This document shows positions 41,563 through 51,714 of a stretch of DNA of 64,000 bases, in pieces; the first letter of the stretch is position 1, and each line of letters begins with the position of its first letter. The translations under genes were made by a program, and so were the position numbers. Source of the stretch: Saccharomycopsis malanga (lineage: Eukaryota > Ascomycota > Saccharomycetes > Ascoideales > Saccharomycopsidaceae); contig CP025323.1 in NCBI GenBank assembly GCA_004014935.1, forward strand, positions 806,001 through 870,000. Direction: 5' to 3'. A model generated the notes under the pieces. That model saw only the letters and a list, made by a program, of their open reading frames with translations. It did not search any database and had not been told where the DNA came from.

Positions 41563-42738
41563 TTTTATTTACTATTATTTATTTGGTGGTAGTAGTTCTT
41601 GGATATAAACAAACTAGGGTATCTTTCTTAAAAGTTTCAATTTTATTACGACTACAAATTTTTCACATTTTTCACAATATTTTTTCTTCCACTACTGCGT
41701 CTAACAAATTTTTTTTTGGTTGATCAGTGTCGGGTAATACCCAAAACATCCAAACATCCCCGTAGAAAGTAGGAGATCTAAAATGGTAGTTGTTTAACAT
41801 GAACGAACTTATGGTGGTAATAAATCGGGAGTTTGGATTATTGTCAAGCAAGTGCCAATTCTATATGGCTTCAATAATTATAAAGTAAAGCATGTAGTGC
41901 ATTGTAAGGCATGGTTAAAAAGCGGTAACTATTGGTAGCTTAAGTGCGTAAATTACAATATCATGTATGTATTTCAAGCCTTTTTGTATATTATCGTAGT
42001 TTCTGACGAGAAGCGGTAAACCGATTAACACGTCCATTGATATTTTTTACAACATATCAATGAGTCTTTACCCTTTCACTTGGACAACGGATAATAATGG
42101 CCCAATCTGTTCCTTACCAGTACTTTAACACCTTATGGGCTTACATGATTGTATGATTGTTGTAGTTGTACTTTACGGTAAAATTAATGGTGTATAAATC
42201 AAAAGCAACTGGGTGCCTACTATACTGCTTATTTTAAAAACGTTTATTTTGATGAACGTGAGTGGTATACTCATCAAAGTCATTTCCCTTCAAAAATTAT
42301 CCTATCTCCCACTATCACAATAGAAACTTATTATGTGTCTTTCCAACCCTACAATCAATAGATTACACTGCTATTTCCCCTAATACCATGTACCATCTAC
42401 CTGAGCATTACCTGTTAAAACGAGATGCATGAAAATCATAACCAATATTTTCAGTTTTCATGCAAGCAGAATAGCTCACGTGCATTAATTTAGGGCACTA
42501 ATTCACTGTCACACAACGACGCACAAGGTGAAATCCCATAATTTTCACTTTTTTTTCAACCTGTCCCTCGAAGGCCCTGAGCCACTTCCATACACCGCGG
42601 CGAGAATCACTGGAGGGCAGAACCTAACCATCGCTTTTACTGTTTAACCAAAAACAATATTTGGAAAAATATATTAAAATTTTTTACATAGTCTTTGAAG
42701 CTTTAGCTGTACAAGAATATCAAAAGTAATCATTCAAA
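41563..42738. other. Shared upstream region of RPL4 and RPL8
   Basis: 1.18 kb between two divergent ribosomal protein genes. A CACGTG and TTTAGGGC pair (42477-42496) lies on the RPL8 side. A TTTTT-rich stretch and TAGGGT at about 41615 lie near RPL4. No gene is seen. Confidence 0.5.
42477..42496. promoter_or_regulatory. Cbf1-like and Tbf1-like site pair upstream of RPL8
   Basis: CACGTG (42477-42482) and TTTAGGGC (42489-42496) lie 6 bp apart, 243-262 bp before the RPL8 ATG. In Candida albicans, Cbf1 (CACGTG) and Tbf1 (RCCCTAA) drive ribosomal protein genes in place of the Rap1 system of S. cerevisiae. Close pairing at a ribosomal gene supports the same arrangement here. Confidence 0.55.
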
Positions 42739-44030
42739 ATGGTATGTCTAGAGGCAGTAATGTTGTGAGAATGAAGAATAGAATAAAGTGTGCTATATGG
42801 AGTTGAGTGGTTGCATCAGCTGGAGTGAAAAGTTGAGTATATCATCATACCAAACCATTAAATAATAGATAGTAAAGAGCTTTGTACTCTAATATCAAGT
42901 CACAAAACAAGAAAACAATATTTCAGCAGCAGTATTAATGACTATGCCACTCTTGATATGTTTCACTTGAGTTGTGGATTTATTATAATTTTCAGCGCAC
43001 ATTATCATAGGCATGAATCTAAGAGTATAGTAAGATACCAGTAGAACAAACAACTAAGTTTGGTCAACCTATGATATGTATAATGGAAATAATAACCTAT
43101 AACAATTGTCAATGCGATTTATCAAGATGCCAAAGAAAAATCAAATTTTTCATGCAATATACGATCCATAGAGCACATTTCATTCAGCATCATTCTTCAT
43201 GTTCAACTCTTTGAGTAACATTATCAACTTGGAATACTAACATCTTATAGGCCCCAAAAGGAAAGAAGGTTGCTCCATCCCCATTTGCTTCTAAATCCGC
43301 TAAAGGTAAAGCTGCCAAGAACCCATTGACTTCTTCTACCCCAAGAAGTTATGGTATTGGCCAAGCCATCCAACCAAAACGTAACTTGGCTCGTTTCGTT
43401 AAATGGCCAGAATATGTCAGATTGCAAAGACAAAAGAAAATCTTGTCCATCAGATTGAAGGTCCCACCAGCAATTGCTCAATTCCAACAAACTTTGGACA
43501 GAAACACTGCCGTCCAAGTCTTCAAGTTGTTGAACAAATACAGACCAGAAACCAAGGCTGAAAAGAAGGAAAGATTGACCAAGGAGGCTGCTGCCATTGC
43601 CGATGGTAAGACCAGACAAGAAGCTTCTCCAAAGCCATACACCATCAAATACGGTTTGAACCACGTTGTTGGTTTGATCGAGAACAAAAAGGCTTCTTTG
43701 GTCTTGATTGCTCACGATGTTGACCCAATTGAATTGGTTATTTTCTTGCCAGCTTTGTGCAGAAAGTTGGGAATCCCATACGCCATTGTTAAGGGTAAGG
43801 CTAGATTGGGAACCTTGGTTCACCAAAAGACCGCTGCTGTTGCTGCTTTGACTGAAGTCAGACCAGAAGACAAGGCTACCTTGGCTACCTTGATTGACTC
43901 TGTTAACGCTAACTTCATTGACAAATACGAAGACCACAGAAGACACTGGGGTGGTGGTGTCATGGGTGCTAAGACCGTTGCTAAATTAGCTAAGAGAGCT
44001 GCCAGAGCTGCTGCTGATGCCAGAGTTTAA
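42739..44030 (+). CDS. RPL8: 60S ribosomal protein L8, two exons
   Basis: A 260-residue large-subunit protein (eL8). Exon 1 is only the ATG (42739-42741). The intron is 42742-43250 (509 nt) with a GTATGT donor, TACTAAC branch point (43235-43241) and TTATAG acceptor. Exon 2 (43251-44030) gives [15 protein letters not shown] and continues through the L7Ae-type RNA-binding fold (about 120-215: [38 protein letters not shown]). S. cerevisiae RPL8A is 256 residues. I searched the intron for C/D snoRNA boxes and found no C box paired with CTGA. Codon bias is strong. Confidence 0.97.
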
Positions 44031-44925
44031 ATTTAACATGTTTTGTTTTGTTATTTAAATTTTAAGTTGATGCGATCTTTAATATAAAACCTTTTATAAA
44101 AACATCACCCATTCTGTGTATTTTTTATTGTTTCTCTGAGACAAATGAATTTTTTCTACGTTTACTTGTTAAGTGTTTTGTAGATTATTGAGTAGTTGTA
44201 ATTTGATTTTGTATAGATGATTGTTACCAGACCCATGGCAATTATGATATGTTGTACCAAGTACTTAATATCAGTGGCATGTATTTGTTGTGATACTTGA
44301 TTGCAATATTAGATACTAATTGAGCAGTAAGTTTTTATAAAGGGATTACTTAAGAATATAGTGCAGCATATTGAAGTACACATCTATGAATTACCGTAAT
44401 GCTTGGTGAGATGTAAATACTGCTGATTATTGTTTGAAAATTTTTATGAGTAAATTTCCAAAAAAACCTGCCTAACCAAATACAACATGATTAGTATTTG
44501 CTTCTACCTTTGTTAACATATAAGTGTTAAAAGTTAAAAAGCGTTATATGTTAGCTCGATATGTCTATTACATTCACTACTTCTCGTAATGCAAGCTCTA
44601 TCACTTGATACTATATACCATGCCTGTTATATACTTGGGTTTAATACAAGATTTTATTATTGAACCTAAGTTGGTTTATTAAGCGCCACTATAATAGTTA
44701 CTTATTTGTATGGTCTGCGCCTCTCAACATGACGCCCGAAACTAGCCAATCAGCAACAAATGTTCTCAGCGCTTACAATATAATGAGCCTTTTGAATGTT
44801 TTGACAAAATGAGAACAAAGAACAATTTCTAAGAAATGCTGTATACTACATGGTTTTGGTATTCAAAATTTATGTATTATTGACTAATAAGAATAAAGAA
44901 ATCTGGCGAAATAGCACCCCTCATA
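44031..44925. other. Intergenic region RPL8 to the Rec114-like gene
   Basis: 895 bp, with the RPL8 3' region at left and a CCAATCA box at about 44738 in the promoter of the next gene. No gene or repeat is recognised. Confidence 0.4.
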
Positions 44926-46239
44926 ATGGAGGCAAATTTAAAAAGATATTCATATCTCAATGAGCATAACACTTGGATTCATATTCAGAACAAGGAAGAA
45001 TTTCGTCTTGTTTTAGCTTCAAAGTATTCAAATCATGAATCTGACTCAGATGGGCAATCAAGTGGAACTTTGGAAATTGTTATCAAGGTCAAAATTAAAA
45101 ATACAGTTTTGGTATGTAAGGATTAGTCCTACTTTGGTTTAAAAACGTTACTAACTATCACTTCCAAGTTTGATTTGGACTCGGCAACAATTTGTCAGAA
45201 TGCCAAAAAGCAACAGGTGGAAGAGCCATTAAAATTCTTCCATAAAGGAAAGATTGTTGGAGTACAATATTTCAATGCAGAAAGCAACATGAAAGTACGT
45301 TAATAAGCTTCTTTTATTAAACTTTTGCTTTTTCTAACAAATCAGGATTGTAAAATACAGTTTAGTTTTCTGTCAGAGACTGACTTTATGGCCGCCAAAA
45401 GTTTTCTATCATGTTTTGGAAGCCGTTTCAACTTTGTAGATTTGAATATGTTTTCTTGCTCAAGTCAAAACACTGGGGCAAGTCAGGGGCCTAAGAACCA
45501 ACTCAATTCCGAACAAAATGACGAGGTTCCTGAGTCACAATTCGCAGACATTGGGAATAGTCAACAGTTCAACAGCTCCAACTTCTCAAAAAATGCCATT
45601 CAACCTAAGAAAGCGTCTGCACTAACAAGTGCATATAGCTCAAATAAAAGAGCATCTTATCCTTTTAGAGAACCTACAAATGCTTCTAAAATCTGGGGCA
45701 TGTCGAAAGAGTTGGAATTTAGCCAATCAAGTGAACAGCTACAATTGAGTCAAAACTTGAGTTTCAGTCAACCAAGCGATCAAATACAACTCAGCCAAAA
45801 TCCGGTTTTAAGTCAAACGCAAACATCTTTTCAACCTCCTAGCACCACAGCAGTCACGCAGCAATTGATGATGGAACTTCAAAGCCAAAAAGCGGAAATA
45901 GAAGAGCTCAAACATACTTTAGAGACAAACAATAAAAGGCAGAAAGAAAAAGAAAGTGGAATGGCAGAAAGAAAAAAGCAAAAAACAGCTTTCCATGACT
46001 TGTTGGATATTGTAGGTGTCAACGTTAATGAAAATAATTTTAGCTGTAGCGAGTTTCTCACGATGAACAACAAAGAGTTAAAAACTCTTATATTTGAGTG
46101 TATAAGTGATCCAGACTTCAAAAAATTTGTACGTAATCCACAATTTTCTGTATGCTACATGTTCAATGTGTGTTTTCTAACCAGGCAATTCTAGTTCCAA
46201 AAAGTGAAAAATATTGTTATTGAAGAAAAAATTAATTGA
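44926..46239 (+). CDS. REC114: Rec114-like meiotic recombination protein, four exons
   Basis: Four exons are needed: 44926-45111, 45169-45294, 45346-46128 and 46195-46239. The introns are 57, 51 and 66 nt with GTATGT, GTACGT and GTACGT donors and CTAAC branch points. The 379-residue product has a beta-rich N-terminal part (about 1-135) of the kind that forms the Rec114 PH-like domain, a Ser/Gln/Asn-rich disordered middle, and a C-terminal helical domain ending in S-D-P-D-F-K-K-F-F-Q-K-V-K-N-I, which resembles the Mei4-binding C-terminus of Rec114/Rec7 proteins. S. cerevisiae REC114 is also spliced. Using the CAG acceptor 10 nt earlier in the last intron gives a less conserved end. Rec114 with Mei4 and Mer2 activates Spo11 double-strand breaks. 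The family call is by pattern. Confidence 0.6.
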
Positions 46240-46289
46240 CAGTAATATTTTTTCAATTTTATTCGAAAAGTTGTCTATAGCGAATTTGC

Positions 46290-46979
46290 TCAAAGAAGCA
46301 CAATACATGCAAAAAAAAATAATAGGCTTAAGAACAAGGAAATAGAGTATGATTTTACTAGCGCTGAAGCGCCATTATTTGTAGTGTTTGATGAAGCTTG
46401 ACTAGTTATTCCGGAAGAGTTTTTGGCAGCCAGTTGTGTCTGGGTTATAGAAGACGTAAATGATGTTAATGGAGTCAGAGATAATGAACTTTGGAAGCTT
46501 GACCCTAAAATTGTGGTTTCGGTGGCAGCCTTTGAATAAGCACATCTGATAGACAGCACTATTGAATCTGAGGAGGTGAAATCCGATGGTTCATAAAATT
46601 TCGTTTTACCCACTTCTTGTAACAATAATGTATGCCATGGGAAATTGGTAATAAAAGGTTTAAACTCGCGGAAAGGAAATTTTGACAGCATTTGTGAGGT
46701 AACAACAGTCCAATCCTCAGTTGCTATTTGATAATAGAAATTCATTAATGTTTGAGGAAACTTCATATCATGGGATTCCATGTAATTGTCATAAGCATCG
46801 TTTCGGTTATGGTAGTCCTCCATAAACACAGCAATAAAATCCGAATCAGCTTCAGCTGCTACTTCATAAGCATCACTTAATAACGATGCTATGCAATGGT
46901 TGATACAAAGAAGAGATAAAAAGAGTGTAGAGAATTGTGGGTATGTAAAAAACATATTACAACTATAAATATTGAGCAT
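46290..46979 (-). CDS. Small GPI-anchored cell-surface protein
   Basis: A 229-residue protein with a signal peptide (best read from M9 at 46955: FFTYPQFSTLFLSLLCINHCIAS) and a C-terminal hydrophobic segment (SYSISLFLSLLFFFACIVLL) after a Ser/Thr/Asn-rich stretch, a classic GPI-anchor signal with the attachment site probably among the Asn/Gly/Ala residues around 205-209. The middle (about 33-135) is a compact domain: A-D-S-D-F-I-A-V-F-M-E-D-Y, then M-x-F-P-Q-T-L-M-N-F-Y-Y-Q-I-A and F-I-T-N-F-P-W-H-T. I have seen this pattern in small wall proteins of Candida-type yeasts but cannot name it. It is convergent with the Rec114-like gene, 50 bp away. Confidence 0.75.
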   Translation of the reverse strand: MLNIYSCNMFFTYPQFSTLFLSLLCINHCIASLLSDAYEVAAEADSDFIAVFMEDYHNRNDAYDNYMESHDMKFPQTLMNFYYQIATEDWTVVTSQMLSKFPFREFKPFITNFPWHTLLLQEVGKTKFYEPSDFTSSDSIVLSIRCAYSKAATETTILGSSFQSSLSLTPLTSFTSSITQTQLAAKNSSGITSQASSNTTNNGASALVKSYSISLFLSLLFFFACIVLL

Positions 46980-47904
46980 TGGTTGAATAAACTTACAACT
47001 AATTGTATTTTGGTCTATGAGGTTGCAATTTATACATTTGGCATCGGTAGGTTTTGTGAGGCTTTCCCAAAGGAGACAAGTTGTTAAAACATGGTTAGCA
47101 CCTTGACAGGGTTTACGTTCCCCTAAAGGAAATTATGGCGCTCTTTTCTGTCTGGTGAGGCTCATGTTAACCTAGAGATTTGCCTTTAGCGGATCATGCA
47201 TGCTAGAGCTGAAGCTTACAATTTTATTTCCTAAAACGGCTTACAAAGGAAATAAAATATGGTTTGGAAGATTGAGTGTGATTCGGTAAAACTTTCGGAA
47301 TAAAATCGTCCACGTTTGAGGATATTGGCTAAATTGATGGCTTGAGGCAATAAATCCTAATACGTTCCACTCAATATTAGAACAAAATTCAGTCCAACGA
47401 TACATAGGAGTGGCTTTCAAACCAATCACATTGTAAGCTGAGAGTTAGTTTGAAGAAATATTTCTTACTTCAATTTACAAAAGTAAGTTTTCTACAATAA
47501 TTCACCGAAAGATCCATGTTTTCACATTTAAATATTTACCTACAATATAGAGTACATCCTATATTTTGCCACCCATCAACGCTTCAATCAGAGTCTACAA
47601 ACTCATATATATAGACTCTGAATGACTTCAGCAATGCTAGTCACTATCAAACTATCAAAAGAGGCAAAAGCTGCAATATCATAAATATTAGTCAAGATAA
47701 AAAGCTCAATAGGTATACTTGACTAATATAGCCATAAGTATGGAATATCTATTACAATTAACACGCGGGGCTCCCAACCATAATTTTCAGTCTGAAAAAG
47801 GCGAAAAACAAAAAATATTTGGATCTCGACTAGATATTTCTACCATACAATAAGCGACGTACTGGTCTATATTATCTGAGATAAGCACACACGCGGTTAT
47901 CAAA
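46980..47904. other. Intergenic region upstream of MTR10
   Basis: 925 bp between the GPI protein start and MTR10. A segment at about 47095-47140 (CAGGGTTTACGTTCCCCTAA, then ATTATGGCGCTC) faintly resembles the SINE body but is too short to call. A 62-codon frame at 47241-47429 looks like chance. Confidence 0.4.
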
Positions 47905-50900
47905 ATGGATCAGCAGTTACAGCAGCTTCAACAGGCGTTGAGTACGATGTACTCTAACGCGGACTATTCGTCGAAGCAGCAAGCTAATACATATTTACAA
48001 CAATATCGTTTATCCAATGAAGCATGGACCATTTCTCATTCTATTTTGAAGGATGATTCCAACAGCTTTGATATCCAGACTAAGTTATTTGCTGCACAGA
48101 CTTTGAGAGCTAAAATTAATTTCAATCTTTCGCAGCTTCCTGCTGGTAGTTTGGATGACATGAAAGATTCCTTGATTAATTTGATCTTGGAATATACTAC
48201 TAAGAATGTCAAAGTCATAAGAACTCAACTCAATATAGCTCTTGTGAGTTTATCGTTGCAGCACCTCAATTGGGTCAATCCTGTAAATGATATAATATCT
48301 GTTTTTGAAGCACAATCGCAGCAAAACGCCAGCTTTACGGATGCTTACTTGGCTTCCTTATTAGAATTCTTGAAAATTTTACCTGAGGAATGTTCTGACC
48401 TTAATAAAACACCATTGACAGACAGTGAATTCAATTCCAGAACTAATATTCTCATCAACAAAAACAAGACCAAGGTATTCCAATTACTCATTCAATTATC
48501 CACGACAGAGAACAAACAGACCAGTGCTGCTGTATTGGACTGTCTCAACTCGTGGATTGCAGAAATACCTATAATTAAGATTTTGTCTACCGAAGCGCTC
48601 TATAAATTGATATTCAACAATCTTTTGCACGAACAAAACTTTGAGTTGTCCATTGAAGCACTTATTGCGATTGTTAAGGAGACTAAAGATATTGAGAATT
48701 TGGACCTTATTTCTGGGTTGTACGAAGAATTGATCAAACTTAAACCTTTATTATTCAACAACTTCGAGAGTTATGAAATTGTCAACGGTATGGCCAGATT
48801 GTTCGTAGAGATTGGAGAATCGTGGAATGCGCTGATCATTAAAAATCCTGACATTTTTGGAGAATTGGTGGAGATTATATTGAAATGTTGTGAATATAAA
48901 GATGATTTAGACATTATCAAATACACCTTCAATTTTTGGTACATGTCTTCTAGTTTATTGACTTCTCCTACTTACACTGAGCAGAAACAAATATTTATTC
49001 CCGTTTTCCATAAGCTCATCGAGATTCTTATTGACCAATTGAAATATCCAGAGAGTAGTTCACAAAGTGCTAACCAAACCACACGAGAACTCTTCGAAGA
49101 CGATTTGGAGGCTGAAGAAAAGTTCAAGGAATTTAGATACGAAATGGGAGACGTCTTGAAAGAATGTTGTTACATTGTAGGTGCTAACGAATCATTGGCT
49201 ATTTCATTCAATCGAATTCAACAAATAACACAAAGTGGCACTGCCGTAAGTTGGCAGGCTGTTGAAGCTCCTTTATTCTCTTTACGGTCTATGGCTAAAG
49301 AGGTAAATCCTAAACAGGATTATCCTGTTTTGAATAATGTCTTTGAGTTCTTGCTCAGTTTAGTCCAGTCAAATTCTCCTGTTATCAAGTATGACAAGAT
49401 TAAATATGCCGTCATTTTGGTTTTCGGAAGATACACAGAATACACTTATTATCATAGCAGTTTGCTCAAACCTCAATTGGATTTCATCTTACAAAACTTA
49501 TCGGTGATTATTGACTCTTCAACTGCTCTTGGCGAATCAGAAAAAGATTTGCTTAACGCTTCATCTAATTCCCTCATGTATTTCTGTGAAGATTGTTGCG
49601 ATCTTCTAATACCTTATTTGGGTGAATTTTTTGAGTTTTTCAACAATATCAGAAACAATCCTCTTTTGAATATCACCAATTTATACGAGATTGCTGATGG
49701 ATTCTCTTTCATTATAAACTCCCAGAATACTGAAGCAGAAGCATATAACTCAGCCAAGATGTTCCTTGAGCCAGTATTAGCAGAATTGAATACCTTCAAC
49801 AAAAACGCTACTCAGATACTCTCTCTCAAGGAAAACGAAGATGAAATCTTGAAAACAGTCGCCGATAAAATAGAACTTGTCACTGTTTTTCTAACTGTCT
49901 TTAAACCAAGAGACCCTCAAGCTAATGAAAATTTGATGGCCAACCTTGTCATTGAGATTTATCCCGTGTTTGAACAGTTATTTAATAACTTCAAGCAGGG
50001 TTTCAAAGTTTCAGAGAGACTCGTTAAATTTCTCCGCATCCAAATCGATAACCACACTACTTACTTGGTTCCTATATTGGACAGAATCATCAACCTCATC
50101 AGCGAAGGTTATAAAACCACAAAGTATGGATGTTATTTGTGGATAACCGGTATCATCATCAGAGAATTCAACGACGACTATGTCAATGAGGACATCAAAC
50201 AGGTGGTGTACAACTTTGGTAAAGTTCAAGGAGAATCTTTCTTGTCCTGGATGAACCATTATTTGCAAGACATTAATATTAGTTTGCTTTTATCCAATGG
50301 TTCCTCATCTATGGCCAGAGACCAAGAACGTAGCAAGTTGGTGCCTAAGTTGATTGCTGTAGAGGATAAGGTGGAAGATTTCTTTAGAATGTTGGATGAT
50401 TTACTCACCTATTTTCCTTTCAAGTTCCTTCTTGAGCTTTCCTTAAATGATTCTTTGGCCCAACATAGTTTTCAAATCGCCATCTTGGCTTTGAATCTCG
50501 ACAAGTACGATCCTATCATCAACACTATCAGATACGTTATTGACTTGGTATCTTGGGGTAACCAGACTCCACCGTTATCTTTATACAGAGAAACGCCACC
50601 CGAGGTGAGAGAATCTCTTTGTAAATTCTTATTTGGCTCCACTAGCACAAATGGCTCCGATAGCAACGCCTTGTTGCTATTTAATATCTGTTTCAAGGGC
50701 CTCATTTTCAAGTTCCCTGTAGATGCCCAATTTGAAACATATGATTTGATCTCTAAACTAGTCAAGTTGGTTCTTGCTGTGTCTGATAACCAAATAGATA
50801 TAGTCAAAGAATGGATCAAATTTTGTGTTGATGATTTGCCTGCAAATACCGTCAGTGACCAGGAAAAGTTTAAACTTCTCACCGAGGTGGATTCTGCCCT

Positions 50901-50991
50901 CAGCTCGTTGAATTTCAGAAAATTCAAAATGTCCATTAAGGATTTCATCAGATATTATTTGAGAAAAAATCATAGCAATACTACAAATTGA
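47905..50991 (+). CDS. MTR10: Importin-beta family nuclear import receptor
   Basis: A 1028-residue HEAT-repeat karyopherin, orthologue of S. cerevisiae Mtr10 (972 residues) and transportin-3. It carries SR-type RNA-binding proteins such as Npl3 into the nucleus and takes part in tRNA retrograde import. The N-terminal importin segment (Q-T-K-L-F-A-A-Q-T-L-R-A-K-I) and the block A-P-L-F-S-L-R-S-M-A-K-E-V (about residue 453) match Mtr10. The segment L-F-V-E-I-G-E-S-W-N-A-L-I-I-K-N-P-D is another signature. Asn- and Ser-rich loops account for the extra length. Hmt1, encoded 11 kb away, methylates the same cargo class. Confidence 0.95.
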   Translation: MDQQLQQLQQALSTMYSNADYSSKQQANTYLQQYRLSNEAWTISHSILKDDSNSFDIQTKLFAAQTLRAKINFNLSQLPAGSLDDMKDSLINLILEYTTKNVKVIRTQLNIALVSLSLQHLNWVNPVNDIISVFEAQSQQNASFTDAYLASLLEFLKILPEECSDLNKTPLTDSEFNSRTNILINKNKTKVFQLLIQLSTTENKQTSAAVLDCLNSWIAEIPIIKILSTEALYKLIFNNLLHEQNFELSIEALIAIVKETKDIENLDLISGLYEELIKLKPLLFNNFESYEIVNGMARLFVEIGESWNALIIKNPDIFGELVEIILKCCEYKDDLDIIKYTFNFWYMSSSLLTSPTYTEQKQIFIPVFHKLIEILIDQLKYPESSSQSANQTTRELFEDDLEAEEKFKEFRYEMGDVLKECCYIVGANESLAISFNRIQQITQSGTAVSWQAVEAPLFSLRSMAKEVNPKQDYPVLNNVFEFLLSLVQSNSPVIKYDKIKYAVILVFGRYTEYTYYHSSLLKPQLDFILQNLSVIIDSSTALGESEKDLLNASSNSLMYFCEDCCDLLIPYLGEFFEFFNNIRNNPLLNITNLYEIADGFSFIINSQNTEAEAYNSAKMFLEPVLAELNTFNKNATQILSLKENEDEILKTVADKIELVTVFLTVFKPRDPQANENLMANLVIEIYPVFEQLFNNFKQGFKVSERLVKFLRIQIDNHTTYLVPILDRIINLISEGYKTTKYGCYLWITGIIIREFNDDYVNEDIKQVVYNFGKVQGESFLSWMNHYLQDINISLLLSNGSSSMARDQERSKLVPKLIAVEDKVEDFFRMLDDLLTYFPFKFLLELSLNDSLAQHSFQIAILALNLDKYDPIINTIRYVIDLVSWGNQTPPLSLYRETPPEVRESLCKFLFGSTSTNGSDSNALLLFNICFKGLIFKFPVDAQFETYDLISKLVKLVLAVSDNQIDIVKEWIKFCVDDLPANTVSDQEKFKLLTEVDSALSSLNFRKFKMSIKDFIRYYLRKNHSNTTN

Positions 50992-51714
50992 AATAGTAAG
51001 TTTGTTTCCGTGAATTTGTTTCTTTATTGTTCGTCTTGACTTGTTGTTTACAAGTGGCGTTCAGCCATGTTGTATTATTTGCATTTCTTATTATCATAAA
51101 AGCTCCTTTATAAAAATTTATCAGTGCTTTTCTTTCCGCTCAGCCTCCATTTGCCCTTAATAAACACTTCTTCTTTCAATTTGGTATTCGTAACCAAACA
51201 TCACTCATGATTGATTTATCCTATAATATACTAATAATTTTTAAATTTCAAGACCAGTACATATCAGTTTCTTATATACATGCTATGTCTAAAGGAACTT
51301 GGTAAAGCCTACTGGGAAAAACCCAGTATATGTTCTGTCATCAAATCTTCTCACTCAATGGGTTGTAAAGTAAGCAGTAAACTTAAGTCTAGGTTGTACT
51401 TCACACAGTCGCACTTGCCTGGGGAGCATTGCAAAAACTGTGGATGAATAAATCGTTTCTGGTTGGGTTTAAATCCGGGATCCTGTTAGATACGTTCTCT
51501 TTCTCGACATCTCTAGCCACTGAGCATTGAACCATCCTACCCAGTGGCCTGGCCATATGTCTTAAAGGTGCCGAAACTTGAATTCCATTCTTGTCTCTTG
51601 GTAGTTTTTTACGTGATGATTACAGATAAACTAAAGAATCTAAATTTGCTAAATATAAACCAACCTAGAAAAATGAAAATATGATATGCAAAATAAAAAA
51701 ACATTAAAACAAGA
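50992..51714. other. Convergent intergenic region MTR10-POL1 with SINE
   Basis: 723 bp between two converging genes. SINE copy D covers 51231-51545. The rest is AT-rich 3' flanking sequence. Confidence 0.55.
51231..51545 (-). repeat. tRNA-derived SINE, near full length (copy D)
   Basis: Read on the minus strand, the head is CTGGGTAGGATGG followed, after a short insertion relative to copy A, by an A-box-like TGCTCAGTGGCTAG. Then come CTAACAGGAT and a degenerate B box GGATTTAAACCC, the body blocks GAGTGAGAAGATTTGATGAC and TCCTTTAGACATAGCATG, and the 3' end AACTGATATGTACTGGTCTTG with an AAATTATTAG tail. It is about 315 bp long and more diverged than copies A and C. No convincing target-site duplication was found. 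Confidence 0.7.

Noticed and set aside
40609-41592. A 327-codon frame on the + strand across RPL4
   Set aside because: It is the antisense shadow of a strongly codon-biased ribosomal gene; the Ser-rich product is an artefact of that bias. The same holds for the long antisense frame across RPL8 (43245-43946).
42742-43250. Search for a box C/D snoRNA in the RPL8 intron
   Set aside because: ATGATAT and ATGACTA resemble box C, but no CTGA box D and no terminal stem were found.
47095-47140. Faint similarity to the SINE body (GGGTTTACG, then ATGGCGC)
   Set aside because: Under 45 bp, gapped, and without the conserved head or 3' end. Not enough to call a copy.
47860-47880. GTACTGGTCTATATTATC resembling the SINE 3' end
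   Set aside because: No match extends upstream into the body; it sits in the MTR10 leader and is likely chance.
51210-51540. Possible target-site duplication around SINE copy D (ATTGATTTATCCTA versus ATTGAACCATCCTA)
   Set aside because: The right-hand match falls inside the part of the head that aligns with copy A, so it cannot be flanking DNA.
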